From: JAIRTY01 sp050257395
GTDB taxonomy: Bacteria; Actinomycetota; Actinomycetes; Streptosporangiales; Streptosporangiaceae
Direction: 5' to 3'
DNA: 21,118 nt
Assembly: GCA_050257395.1 (NCBI GenBank)
Contig: JBLMWU010000282.1
Span: forward strand, 1 to 21,118
Made by a program: the position numbers and the translations under genes. Shown here piece after piece: positions 6,589-13,720 of the stretch; within the stretch, counting starts at the first letter, position 1; the number at the start of each line of letters is the position of its first letter. The notes below the pieces were generated by a model. The model was given only the letters and a program-made list of their open reading frames with translations, had not been told where the DNA came from and did not search any database.

Positions 6589-7416
6589 TCAGTGCAGCAC
6601 TTTCGAGAGGAAGGCCCTGGTGCGTTCCTGGGCTGGCTGGTCAAGCAGCTGGCCGGGCGGGCCGGTCTCGATGATCCGCCCCTGGTCCATCATGATCATC
6701 CGGTCGGCCACGCCCCGGGCGAAGCCCATCTCGTGGGAGACGACGACCATGGTCATCCCGTCCTGGGCCAGTTCCCGCATGACTTCCAGCACCTCGCCGA
6801 CCATCTCCGGGTCCAGCGCGCTCGTCGGCTCGTCGAAGAGCATCAGCCGGGGTTTCATCGCCAGCGCGCGGGCGATGGCGACCCGCTGCTGCTGGCCGCC
6901 GGACAGCTGCCGGGGGTAGGCATCGCGCTTGTCCTCGATTCCCACCCGGCCGAGGAGCTGGCGGGCTTCCGCCAGCACCCGGTCCCTGGCGGCCTTGCGC
7001 ACGCGGACCGGCGCCAGCGCCACGTTCTCGATCGCGGTCAGGTGCGGGAACAGGTTGAACTGCTGGAACACGAAGCCGATCTCCTGCCGCTGGCGCGCTA
7101 TCTCCCGCTCTGATTCCTCGGTCAGCCCGCCCTTCGCGTTCTCGCGGTAGCCGATGAGGTGCCCGTTGACCAGCAGCCGCCCCCGGTCGATCCGTTCCAG
7201 ATGGTTCATGCACCGCAGCAGGGTGGTCTTGCCGGAGCCGGACGGCCCGATGATCACCACGACTTCGCCGCTGGCCACCCCGAACGAGACCTCGTCCAGG
7301 ACGTGCACCTGGCCGAACCACTTGTGAATACCGGACCCCTCGACCGCCAGCGGGCTGTCCGGGGCCGCGGTGAGGCCCGGCTGGGCAGCGTCCCGGGCAC
7401 TGGCCCCGGCGTTCAC
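6589..7416 (-). CDS. Polar amino acid ABC transporter ATP-binding protein
   Basis: 275 residues from the GTG at 7416, which overlaps the permease stop as GTGA; the open frame beyond this point is a shadow of the permease. All ATPase motifs are in order: Walker A GPSGSGKTT (57-65), Q-loop FQQFNLFPH (about 117-125), signature LSGGQQQR (171-178), Walker B LMLFDEPTSALD (191-202) and switch histidine VVVSHE (about 224-229). The FNLFPH and SALDPE wording is typical of the GlnQ/HisP subfamily that energises uptake of polar amino acids. The insert around residues 90-105 (RENAKGGLTEES) fits this subfamily. The stop lies one base before the GTG of the GGT-like gene, so the hydrolase is translationally linked to the importer. 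Confidence 0.95.
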   Translation of the reverse strand: MNAGASARDAAQPGLTAAPDSPLAVEGSGIHKWFGQVHVLDEVSFGVASGEVVVIIGPSGSGKTTLLRCMNHLERIDRGRLLVNGHLIGYRENAKGGLTEESEREIARQRQEIGFVFQQFNLFPHLTAIENVALAPVRVRKAARDRVLAEARQLLGRVGIEDKRDAYPRQLSGGQQQRVAIARALAMKPRLMLFDEPTSALDPEMVGEVLEVMRELAQDGMTMVVVSHEMGFARGVADRMIMMDQGRIIETGPPGQLLDQPAQERTRAFLSKVLH

Positions 7417-8204
7417 CGGGCACCCCGCAGCTGCTCGCCCGGGGCCAGGATTCCGCCGCCGAAGAGCCGCTGGCGCAGCGGCACGTTCGTGATCGTGGCG
7501 CCGCCCTTGGCCTGCAGCCTGCGTTCGATGGCGCTCTGGATGAACGACCAGATCGTGGTCATGGCGATGTAGTACAGCGCGGTCACCAGGAAGATCTCGA
7601 AGGTGCGGAAGGTGGCCGAGTTGTAGTCCTGGGCAGCCAGGAACAGCTCCTGCAGGCCGATGACGCTCAGCAGCGAGGTCACCTTGAGCATGTTGTTGAA
7701 CTCGTTGCCCAGCGGCGGGATGACCACCCGCATGGCCTGCGGCAGCACGACATGCCGCATCGCCTGCCGCCGCCGCATGCCCAGTGACTCCGCTGCTTCG
7801 GTCTGGCCCCTGTCCACCGAGTCGATCGCGGCTCGCATGATCTCCGCCATGTAGGCGCCCTCGTTGAGGGCGAGGGTGACGATGCCCGCCTGGACGACAC
7901 CGGGGACCGAGAGCACCCAGAGGTTCAGCGGGCGGAAGGAGTACAGCCCCAGCGCCGCGCTGCCGTCGTAGATGATCACCGCCTGGACCAGCAGCGGGGT
8001 GCCGCGGACCAGCCAGATGTATCCGCTCGCGAACACCCGCAGCGGCAGCTGGCGGCTGCGCCGCCACAGGGCGAGCACCAGCCCCAGCACGACGCCCAGG
8101 GCCTGGGATATGACCGCGAGGTACACGGTGCGCACCGCGCCCTGCAGGAAGGCGCCGGGTGGGTGGAAGAGCAGGTGCTGGAAGAACTGCCAGTCGAAGT
8201 GCAT
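7413..8204 (-). CDS. Polar amino acid ABC transporter permease (HisM/GlnP family)
   Basis: 263 residues with several membrane helices (for example TVYLAVISQALGVVLGLVLAL near the N-terminus and IFLVTALYYIAMTTIWSFI near the C-terminus). The cytoplasmic EAA loop that docks on the ATPase is clear: EAAESLGMRRRQAMRHVVLP, followed by QAMRVVIPPLGNEF. The block YIWLVRGTPLLVQ is a hallmark of the family. Only one permease is encoded, so it would function as a homodimer. It starts 4 bases after the binding protein stop and its own stop overlaps the ATPase start, marking a co-transcribed importer. An ATG at 8204 is used; no better start is seen. Confidence 0.95.
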   Translation of the reverse strand: MHFDWQFFQHLLFHPPGAFLQGAVRTVYLAVISQALGVVLGLVLALWRRSRQLPLRVFASGYIWLVRGTPLLVQAVIIYDGSAALGLYSFRPLNLWVLSVPGVVQAGIVTLALNEGAYMAEIMRAAIDSVDRGQTEAAESLGMRRRQAMRHVVLPQAMRVVIPPLGNEFNNMLKVTSLLSVIGLQELFLAAQDYNSATFRTFEIFLVTALYYIAMTTIWSFIQSAIERRLQAKGGATITNVPLRQRLFGGGILAPGEQLRGAR

Positions 8205-8208
8205 GCGG

Positions 8209-9075
8209 TCAGCCCGGCAGGAGGTCGAGCTTGAGACCCCACTTGGTCATGATCTTCTGGTAGGTGCCGTTGCGCTGGAGGGCTGCGAACGCCGCCGCGA
8301 TGCCGCGGTGCAAAGCGGCGTTCTGCTTGCTGGTGGCGATCCCGGTGAGAATCTGCCCGAACGGCGGGCCGGCGATCTGGAACATGCCGGAGTTCCTGGA
8401 CATGTCATAGCCGCCGGTCTCTACCGTGGTGCCGTAGGCGTCCACATGCCCCAGCGCGAGCTGGTTGAGCGCGTCGCTGTCCCGCAGGAAGGTCTGGACC
8501 GCGATCGGCTTCTTGCCGTGGGCCACGCAGGCCTTGCTCTGCTGCGCGAGATAGTCGGTCACGGTGGTGCCGGTCTCTGCCGCCACATTCAGCCCGCACA
8601 GGCCCGCGACGCCGGTGACGTGCCGGGGATTGCCTTTGCGGACCAGCACCGCCTCGCTGGAGTTCATGTAGTCGACGAAGTTCACCACGGCCCGCCGGGC
8701 CGGCTTGTCGAACAGCTGGGACAAGATCGCGTCGCAGTGCCCCGCCTGCAGCGCCGGGATGATCCCGGCGAACGCGGTGTTCACCCAGACCGGCCGCAGG
8801 CCCAGCTCGTGCGCGATCGCGTTGCCCAGCTCGATGTCCGACCCGGCCGGCTGCTGCCCGTTGACGTAGAACTCCAGCGGGGGAGAGGAGATGTCCGAGC
8901 AGTAGCGGATGGCCCCTGCCTGCCCGAGAGCGCTGGCGGGCACCTTGACGGCCGCGGTCGTCTTCGCCGGGGTGTTGCTGGGGCTGACGCCGCAGCCGGC
9001 GGCCAGCAGCACTGCCGCCGTGACGGTGGTGCAGGTCAGGGTGATCTGGCGAACGCGGAATCTCTGAGGTTGCAT
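8209..9075 (-). CDS. Amino acid ABC transporter substrate-binding lipoprotein
   Basis: 288 residues from the ATG at 9075 (MQPQRFRVRQ); the open frame upstream lies in the promoter region and is not signal-peptide-like. The hydrophobic segment ends in the lipobox LLAAGC with Cys28 lipidated. The mature part is a family 3 binding protein: YCSDISSPPLEFYVNGQQPAG (lobe 1), DIELGNAIAHELGL, then AGIIPALQAGHCDAILSQLF and a C-terminal GTYQKIMTKWGL. It would capture the substrate outside the membrane and deliver it to the permease that follows 4 bases later. The substrate cannot be read from the sequence; several cysteines in the mature protein (for example in RYCSDI, GHCDAI, GLCGLN, KACVAH) are unusual and could form disulfides. 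A purine-rich GAGAGG lies upstream of the ATG. Confidence 0.93.
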   Translation of the reverse strand: MQPQRFRVRQITLTCTTVTAAVLLAAGCGVSPSNTPAKTTAAVKVPASALGQAGAIRYCSDISSPPLEFYVNGQQPAGSDIELGNAIAHELGLRPVWVNTAFAGIIPALQAGHCDAILSQLFDKPARRAVVNFVDYMNSSEAVLVRKGNPRHVTGVAGLCGLNVAAETGTTVTDYLAQQSKACVAHGKKPIAVQTFLRDSDALNQLALGHVDAYGTTVETGGYDMSRNSGMFQIAGPPFGQILTGIATSKQNAALHRGIAAAFAALQRNGTYQKIMTKWGLKLDLLPG

Positions 9076-9094
9076 GGCGAGCCGCCTCTCGGTG

Positions 9095-9119
9095 CCCGGC
9101 GACCAGGGTGACCGCCGGG
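9095..9119 (-). promoter_or_regulatory. Hairpin in the leader of the transporter operon
   Basis: CCCGGCG (9095-9101) and CGCCGGG (9113-9119) are perfectly complementary around an 11-base loop, 20 bases upstream of the binding-protein ATG. It may fold in the mRNA leader or be a protein-binding site. Confidence 0.35.
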
Positions 9120-9120
9120 A

Positions 9121-9138
9121 TGCCAAAACCTTTTGGCA
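9121..9138. promoter_or_regulatory. 18-bp perfect palindrome, probable operator of the LacI-family regulator
   Basis: TGCCAAAA-CC-TTTTGGCA is an 8+8 inverted repeat with a 2-base centre, in the 208-bp region between the transporter operon and the divergent LacI-family gene. It lies 46 bp upstream of the binding-protein ATG, a good position to block that promoter. LacI-family operators are usually even palindromes of this size, though their centre is more often CG, so the assignment rests mainly on location and symmetry. The rest of the intergenic region shows no gene. Confidence 0.6.
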
Positions 9139-9283
9139 GACCGTAAGAGCGGCGGCCGGCGGTGTCAAGGGGGCCCGGCGGGCGGCCCGGCGCGGTGCCA
9201 GCCGGGAAACGGTTCGCCGGCAGCGGCCGGGTTCCGGGGCACCGTATGCTCAGGCTGTTCAGCAACCTCCCTGAGCAGGACCG

Positions 9284-10324
9284 ATGGCAACCCGACCAAC
9301 CATCCGCGACGTCGCCAAGGCGGCGGGCGTCTCCGTCACCACCGTGTCGCACGCCCTCAACGACAAGGGCAGAGTCGATCCGGCGACCCGGGCACTGGTG
9401 GTGCAGGTGGTGCGGCAGCTCGGGTACCGCGCCAACCGGCACGCCCGGGGGCTGCGCTCAGGCCGTTCGGGTGCGCTGGCGCTGCTGCTGCCGGTGCGCG
9501 CCGGCACACAGGCGGACGAGGCGCTGAGCCTGGACTTCTACATGCGGCTGGCGAGCGCCGCGGCAGCCACGGCCTTTGCGCAGGAGCAGGCGCTCATGCT
9601 GCTGCCGCCCGCGATCGTGCAGACCGGCCTGCGCGGGCTCGGGGTCGACGGCGGGATCGTGGTGGACCCCTCGCCGCTGGATCCGCGGGTCAGCCTGCTC
9701 ACCGAGCAGGGGCTCCCGGTCGTCACGATCGAGCGGGACCTGGCCCGGCCGGACGACCGCTGGTACGTCGCGTCGGAGACGGACGCCAACACCCGGCAGG
9801 TGCTGGACCATCTGGCTGCCCAGGGGGCGCGGCGCATCGCCCTGCTGGTGCCGAAGACGGACTGGGGCTGGGCCACCGAGACCCTCGGCGCCTACGACTC
9901 GTGGGCCCGCGAGCACGGCGCGGCCCGGCTGGTCGTCCCGGTTGCCATGCAGCCGGGGGAGGAGAGCGCCTTCGCGGCGGCCGGGCGCCTGCTGGCGGGG
10001 CGCCGGCCGCCCGATGCGATCTTCGTGGTGGCCGCCCGGTTCATCCGCGGCGTGCTGCGGGCCGCCACCGCGGCAGGCCGCCGGGTACCGGGAGAACTGC
10101 TGATCGCGGCCGGTGTCGACAGCGTCCAGGCCCGGGAGGGCGACCCGCCCGTGACCGCGCTCGACCTGCACCCGGAGCGCCAGGCCGAGGTGGCGGTGGA
10201 GATGCTGCTCGCCCGCCTCGACGGCGGTGAGCCGGAAGCCCCCCGGCACCTCCCGGCGACGCTGCGGCTGCGCGCATCGACCGGCGCGCACCCTCCCGGC
10301 TCCGCCGAGCCGGTGTCACGATGA
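9284..10324 (+). CDS. LacI-family transcriptional regulator
   Basis: 346 residues. Residues about 5-50 form the LacI helix-turn-helix and hinge (TIRDVAKAAGVSVTTVSHAL, then ATRALVVQVVRQLGYRAN and RHARGLRSGRSGALALLLP). The remainder is the periplasmic-binding-protein-like effector domain, with VDGGIVVDPSPLD, LPVVTIERD and TRQVLDHLAAQGARRIALL in the usual order. The C-terminal block is divergent from sugar-type members (VDSVQAREGDPPVTALDLHP in the DNA-distal lobe). It faces the amino acid transporter operon, so it probably represses it until an effector, perhaps the imported compound, binds; this is inference from position and the palindrome between them. The ATG at 9284 follows a weak GAGCAGGA. 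The stop overlaps the next gene as ATGA. Confidence 0.93.
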   Translation: MATRPTIRDVAKAAGVSVTTVSHALNDKGRVDPATRALVVQVVRQLGYRANRHARGLRSGRSGALALLLPVRAGTQADEALSLDFYMRLASAAAATAFAQEQALMLLPPAIVQTGLRGLGVDGGIVVDPSPLDPRVSLLTEQGLPVVTIERDLARPDDRWYVASETDANTRQVLDHLAAQGARRIALLVPKTDWGWATETLGAYDSWAREHGAARLVVPVAMQPGEESAFAAAGRLLAGRRPPDAIFVVAARFIRGVLRAATAAGRRVPGELLIAAGVDSVQAREGDPPVTALDLHPERQAEVAVEMLLARLDGGEPEAPRHLPATLRLRASTGAHPPGSAEPVSR

Positions 10325-10800
10325 GGGCCATGGGTGGGCAGCGGTTCAGCGCCCGGGTCACCGCCGGTCCCCGTGGTCACGCGGTGGTCCCGGTCCCGTT
10401 CGACCCGGACCGGGTGTGGGGCGCCAAGGCCGGGCATCCGGTGGGCGGCACCATCAACGGCAGGCCGGTGCGCGGGCGGATCACCCCGGGCGGCGGCGGC
10501 TGGCTGTTCACGCTCACCCCCATGTGGGCCCGGGACGCGGGCGTCGCGGCCGGCGACGAGGTGACCGCCGAGCTGGTGCCGGAAGGCCCGCAGCGCGGCG
10601 ATCTCGCCGATGACATCGCCGCCGCGCTGGCGGCCAGCCCGGAGGCCGCCGCGTTCTTCGACACGCTGGCCCAGTTCTACCGCAAGGCGTACCTGCGCTG
10701 GATCGATGCCACGACCCGGCGCCCGGATCTGCGGGCGGCGCGCATCGCCGAGGTGGTGGACCTGCTCGCGGCCGGGGTGAAGCAGCGGCCGCGGCCGTGA
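10321..10800 (+). CDS. DUF1905/YdeI-type protein
   Basis: 159 residues. The N-terminal half resembles the DUF1905 small beta-barrel (FSARVTAGPRGHAVVPVPFD, VGGTINGRPVRGRITP, AGVAAGDEVTAELVPEG). The C-terminal half resembles the YdeI/OmpD-associated helical segment (LADDIAAALAASPEAAAFFD, then FYRKAYLRWIDATTRRPDLRAARIAEVVDLLAAG). These two parts are commonly found together in bacterial proteins of uncertain function, some linked to bacteriocin resistance or stress. The ATG at 10321 overlaps the LacI-family stop (ATGA), so it is co-translated with the regulator; ATG at 10330 is an alternative. The overlap argues for co-expression, but I see no functional link to amino acid transport. Confidence 0.85.
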   Translation: MRAMGGQRFSARVTAGPRGHAVVPVPFDPDRVWGAKAGHPVGGTINGRPVRGRITPGGGGWLFTLTPMWARDAGVAAGDEVTAELVPEGPQRGDLADDIAAALAASPEAAAFFDTLAQFYRKAYLRWIDATTRRPDLRAARIAEVVDLLAAGVKQRPRP

Positions 10801-10874
10801 GCCGGGCGCCGCGTCACCGGCGCCGGCCCGGCCCCCGCCCTGCCCGCGCGCAGCGGCCGGCCCGGGACTGGCAG

Positions 10875-10888
10875 TAGAACGTGTTCTA
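10875..10888. promoter_or_regulatory. KstR-type TetR operator TAGAACGTGTTCTA
   Basis: A perfect 6+2+6 palindrome, TAGAAC-GT-GTTCTA, which fits the published KstR consensus TnnAACnnGTTnnA of mycobacteria and rhodococci exactly. It lies 77 bp upstream of the chosen GTG start of the nitronate-monooxygenase-like gene. No TetR regulator is encoded in the window, so any repressor would act from elsewhere in the genome. Confidence 0.6.
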
Positions 10889-10965
10889 GTTTCCCGGTAG
10901 GCTTTCCGGATGTGGTGCGCGGGCGCCACTGGACGAGTGGTGCTGAGCTGATCGGAGAGGTCATC

Positions 10966-12066
10966 GTGCGGACGCCGTTGTGCGACATGTTCGGGATCGA
11001 GTACCCGATCTTCGCGTTCTGCCACTGCCGCGACGTCGTCGCCGCGGTCAGCCGGGCCGGCGGGCTGGGGGTGCTGGGCGCGGTGGGCTTCAGCCCGGAA
11101 CAGCTCGAGATCGAGCTGAACTGGCTGGACGAGCACGTCGAGGGCAAGCCCTACGGGGTGGACATCGTCATGCCGCAGAAGGCCGTCGATGTGCACGGGG
11201 AGAGCCCCGGCGAGCTGGTCGCCCAGATCCGGTCGATGATCGACCAGGAGCACTGGCGGTACGTGGACAAGCTGATGGACCGGTTCGGCCTGCCGCCGCT
11301 GCCCGAGGGCGAGCACCCGCAGGGGGTGATCGGCTGGGCGCAGGACGTCGCCCGCGCCCACGTCGAGATCGCCCTCGCGCACCCGATCAAGCTGATCGCC
11401 AACGCGCTCGGCTCGCCCCCGGTCGACATCATCGACCGGGCCCACGAGGCGGGCGTCAAGGTGGCCGCGCTGGCAGGCCAGGCCCAGCACGCCCAGCGGC
11501 ACGTCAGCAACGGGGTCGACATCGTGGTCGCCCAGGGCTACGAGGCGGGCGGCCACACCGGCGAGGTCGCCACCATGGTGCTGGTCCCGGAGGTGGTGGA
11601 CGCGGTCGCCCCGGTGCCGGTGCTGGCCGCCGGGGGGATCGGCACCGGCCGCCAGATCGCCGCGTCGCTGGCGCTCGGCGCCCAGGGCGTGTGGACGGGC
11701 TCGATCTGGCTCACCACCGCCGAGAACGACTTCGGGTCCGCCACCGTGCAGGCCTACCTGGAGGCGACCTCCAGCGACACCGTCCGTTCCCGCTGCTACA
11801 CGGGCAAGCCCGCGCGCATGCTGCGCAACGAGTGGACCGAGGCCTGGGACGACCCGGCGGGCCCCGGCCCGCTCGGCATGCCGCTGCAGAACATCCTGAC
11901 CGCCGAGGCCAACGCCAGGATCGCCCGGTCCGGCCGCAAGGAGCTGGCGTTCGCCCCGGTCGGCCAGATCGTGGGCCGGATGAACCAGGTCCGGCCGGTG
12001 CGGGACGTCATGTTCGGCCTGGTGGAGGAGTACGTCGAAGCGGTGGAGAAGCTCAGCCTGCCGTAG
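10966..12066 (+). CDS. Nitronate monooxygenase / 2-nitropropane dioxygenase family flavoprotein
   Basis: 366 residues from the GTG at 10966, chosen because GGAGAGG lies at 10954-10960; a GTG at 10912 would add 18 poorly conserved residues. The N-terminus (LCDMFGIEYPIF, then HCRDVVAAVSRAGGLGVLGAV) and the FMN phosphate-binding region (IVVAQGYEAGGHTGEVATM, then PVLAAGGIGTGRQIAASLALGAQGVWTGS) place it in the NMO TIM-barrel family. The family uses FMN to oxidise nitronates, but many actinobacterial members are flavin oxidoreductases or dehydrogenases acting on CoA thioesters in steroid or lipid breakdown. The KstR-type operator upstream supports the second option here, without proving it. A middle insert (about residues 75-125, with PGELVAQIRSMIDQEHWRYV) is longer than in small NMOs. 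It is convergent with the aldehyde dehydrogenase, 42 bp apart. Confidence 0.9.
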   Translation: MRTPLCDMFGIEYPIFAFCHCRDVVAAVSRAGGLGVLGAVGFSPEQLEIELNWLDEHVEGKPYGVDIVMPQKAVDVHGESPGELVAQIRSMIDQEHWRYVDKLMDRFGLPPLPEGEHPQGVIGWAQDVARAHVEIALAHPIKLIANALGSPPVDIIDRAHEAGVKVAALAGQAQHAQRHVSNGVDIVVAQGYEAGGHTGEVATMVLVPEVVDAVAPVPVLAAGGIGTGRQIAASLALGAQGVWTGSIWLTTAENDFGSATVQAYLEATSSDTVRSRCYTGKPARMLRNEWTEAWDDPAGPGPLGMPLQNILTAEANARIARSGRKELAFAPVGQIVGRMNQVRPVRDVMFGLVEEYVEAVEKLSLP

Positions 12067-12108
12067 CGGCCCGCCAGCCGGCGCTGACCTCGACGCGGTA
12101 CCCGCCGC

Positions 12109-13506
12109 TCACAGCTGCACCGACTTGACCTGCAGCACGTCCCCGATGCCGAAGTCGCCGATCTCCCGGCCGACGCCGGACTGCTTGTAGCCGCCGAACG
12201 GCGCCCGCGGGTTGAACGGCGCCCCGTTGACGTCCACCTGGCCGGTGCGGATGCGTGCCGCCCAGTCCAGGGCGCCGCCGGGGTCCCCGGTCCACAGCGC
12301 GCCGCCGAGCCCGTAGATCGAGTCGTTGGCCAGCTCGATCGCGTGCTCGTCGGAGCCGGCCGCCAGGATCGACAGCACCGGGCCGAAGATCTCCTCCTGC
12401 GCCAGCCGCGAGTCCGGCGCCACGTCGCTGTAGACCGTGGGCGGGACGTAGTAGCCCCTGGCCGGCAGCTCCGCCCTGCCGGTGACCGGCCTCGCGGGCC
12501 CGGGCGCCAGGAAGCTCTCCACCTTCTCGCGCTGGCCGGCCGAGATCAGCGGCCCCAGCCGCTCCCCGGGGACGTACCGGGCGGCGGCTGCCGCCGCCAG
12601 CTCCTCGGCCTGCGCCAGCCGGCTGGCCGGGACGATCAGCCGGGACAGCGCCGTGCAGGTCTGGCCGCCGTTGAGGAAGCAGTTGGCGACGGTGACCTTG
12701 ACCGCCGTGGCGAGCAGCTCGTCCGGGACGTCCGAGAGCACCACGCTGGCCGACTTCCCGCCCAGCTCGAGGGTCAGGCCCTTGACCGTCTCCGCCGCGG
12801 CCGCCGCGACCTGCCGGCCCACGGCGGTCGAGCCGGTGAACGACACGTGGTCCACCTGCGGGCTGCGGACCAGCTGGCCGCCCACGTCCGGGCCGCTGCC
12901 GGTGACCAGGTTGAACACCCCGGCGGGGAACCCGGCGTCCGCCACCGCGCGGGCCAGCTCGAAGGCGGTGAGCGGGGTGAGCTCGGCGGGCTTGAGCACC
13001 ACGGTGCAGCCGGCCGCGAGCGCGGGCACCACCTTGACGACGACCTGGTGCAGCGGCAGGTTCCACGGGGTGATCGCGGCGACCACGCCGGCCGGCTCGC
13101 GCAGGATCACCGAGTTGCCGAGCTGCTGGCGGAACGGGAACTCGGCCAGCGCGTCCGCGGTCCGCTCGATCACGCTGAGCGGCGTGTCCACGTGCAGCTT
13201 GCGGGCGACCGGCGGCGGTGAGCCCTGCTCCCGGTTGATCAGGGCGGCGAAGCGGTCCGCGCGGTCGGTGATCACCGCGTGCAGCCGCCGCAGCGCGGCG
13301 GCCCGGTCCGGCACCGGGGTGGCGGCCCAGCCGCCGGCCGCGGCCCGGGCGGCCAGCACCGCCTGCTCGACCTCGGCGGCGGAGGCCTGGGTCACGACCC
13401 CGGTGGTCTGCTCGGTCGCGGGGTTCTCCACCTCGCAGTCGCCGCCGCCCCCGGGCACCCACTCGCCGCCCAGGTACAGGGCGGGCTCCCGGACCAGCTC
13501 GGTCAT
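12109..13506 (-). CDS. Aldehyde dehydrogenase (NAD(P)-dependent)
   Basis: 465 residues from the ATG at 13506, supported by GGAGG eight bases upstream; the frame extends further but without conservation. The superfamily catalytic set is complete: Asn149 in ITPWNLPLH, Lys172 in LKPAE, the NAD-binding FTGSTAVG (about 223-230), Glu247 in LELGGKS, and the nucleophile Cys284 in NGGQTCTA. The later EEIFGPVLSI and PFGGYKQSGVGREIG blocks are standard. It oxidises an aldehyde to a carboxylic acid in the cytosol. Divergence from a feruloyl-CoA-synthase-like gene suggests an aromatic aldehyde such as vanillin as substrate, as in fcs/ech/vdh clusters, but the sequence alone does not fix the substrate. Confidence 0.95.
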   Translation of the reverse strand: MTELVREPALYLGGEWVPGGGGDCEVENPATEQTTGVVTQASAAEVEQAVLAARAAAGGWAATPVPDRAAALRRLHAVITDRADRFAALINREQGSPPPVARKLHVDTPLSVIERTADALAEFPFRQQLGNSVILREPAGVVAAITPWNLPLHQVVVKVVPALAAGCTVVLKPAELTPLTAFELARAVADAGFPAGVFNLVTGSGPDVGGQLVRSPQVDHVSFTGSTAVGRQVAAAAAETVKGLTLELGGKSASVVLSDVPDELLATAVKVTVANCFLNGGQTCTALSRLIVPASRLAQAEELAAAAAARYVPGERLGPLISAGQREKVESFLAPGPARPVTGRAELPARGYYVPPTVYSDVAPDSRLAQEEIFGPVLSILAAGSDEHAIELANDSIYGLGGALWTGDPGGALDWAARIRTGQVDVNGAPFNPRAPFGGYKQSGVGREIGDFGIGDVLQVKSVQL

Positions 13507-13541
13507 TTCCGGGCCTCCTCGCGCGCTTGGCTGTAGCGCCG

Positions 13542-13553
13542 CCACTGTAGTGG
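13542..13553. promoter_or_regulatory. Inverted repeat CCACT-GT-AGTGG near the ALDH start
   Basis: A 5+2+5 palindrome 36 bp upstream of the aldehyde dehydrogenase ATG in the divergent promoter region. It may be an operator; no cognate regulator is seen nearby. Confidence 0.35.
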
Positions 13554-13569
13554 TTGCCCCATTGAGGCA

Positions 13570-13583
13570 TATACCGGGGTATA
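13570..13583. promoter_or_regulatory. Inverted repeat TATACC-GG-GGTATA in the ALDH/fcs divergent promoter
   Basis: A perfect 6+2+6 palindrome, AT-rich on the arms, in the 214-bp divergent region (13507-13720). The TATA-like arms could be -10 boxes on either strand, or an operator shared by both genes. No other gene is seen in this interval. Confidence 0.45.
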
Positions 13584-13720
13584 CCAGGCACAAGGCGCGG
13601 TGCCGCGCACCCCGGTCTTGCCCGGGCCCGCGGTCAAGCGCTACAAAGACGTGACGAAGGGCACAGGTTCAGTCGAATAATCGCGGGCCGCGCGGCTGCC
13701 AGCGCAGGCAGGAGAAGGTC

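Noticed and set aside
10801..10874. Possible small gene or terminator after the DUF1905 gene
   Set aside because: Only GC-rich sequence with short imperfect repeats is seen; there is no open frame with a ribosome site and no convincing hairpin.
9892..11556. A 554-codon minus-strand open frame spanning the LacI, DUF1905 and flavoprotein genes
   Set aside because: It crosses three supported genes and their intergenic regions and has no coherent domain.
12067..12108. Possible terminator between the flavoprotein and the aldehyde dehydrogenase
   Set aside because: CAGC-CGGC-GCTG can form a very short stem, but it is too short and lacks a T-tract.
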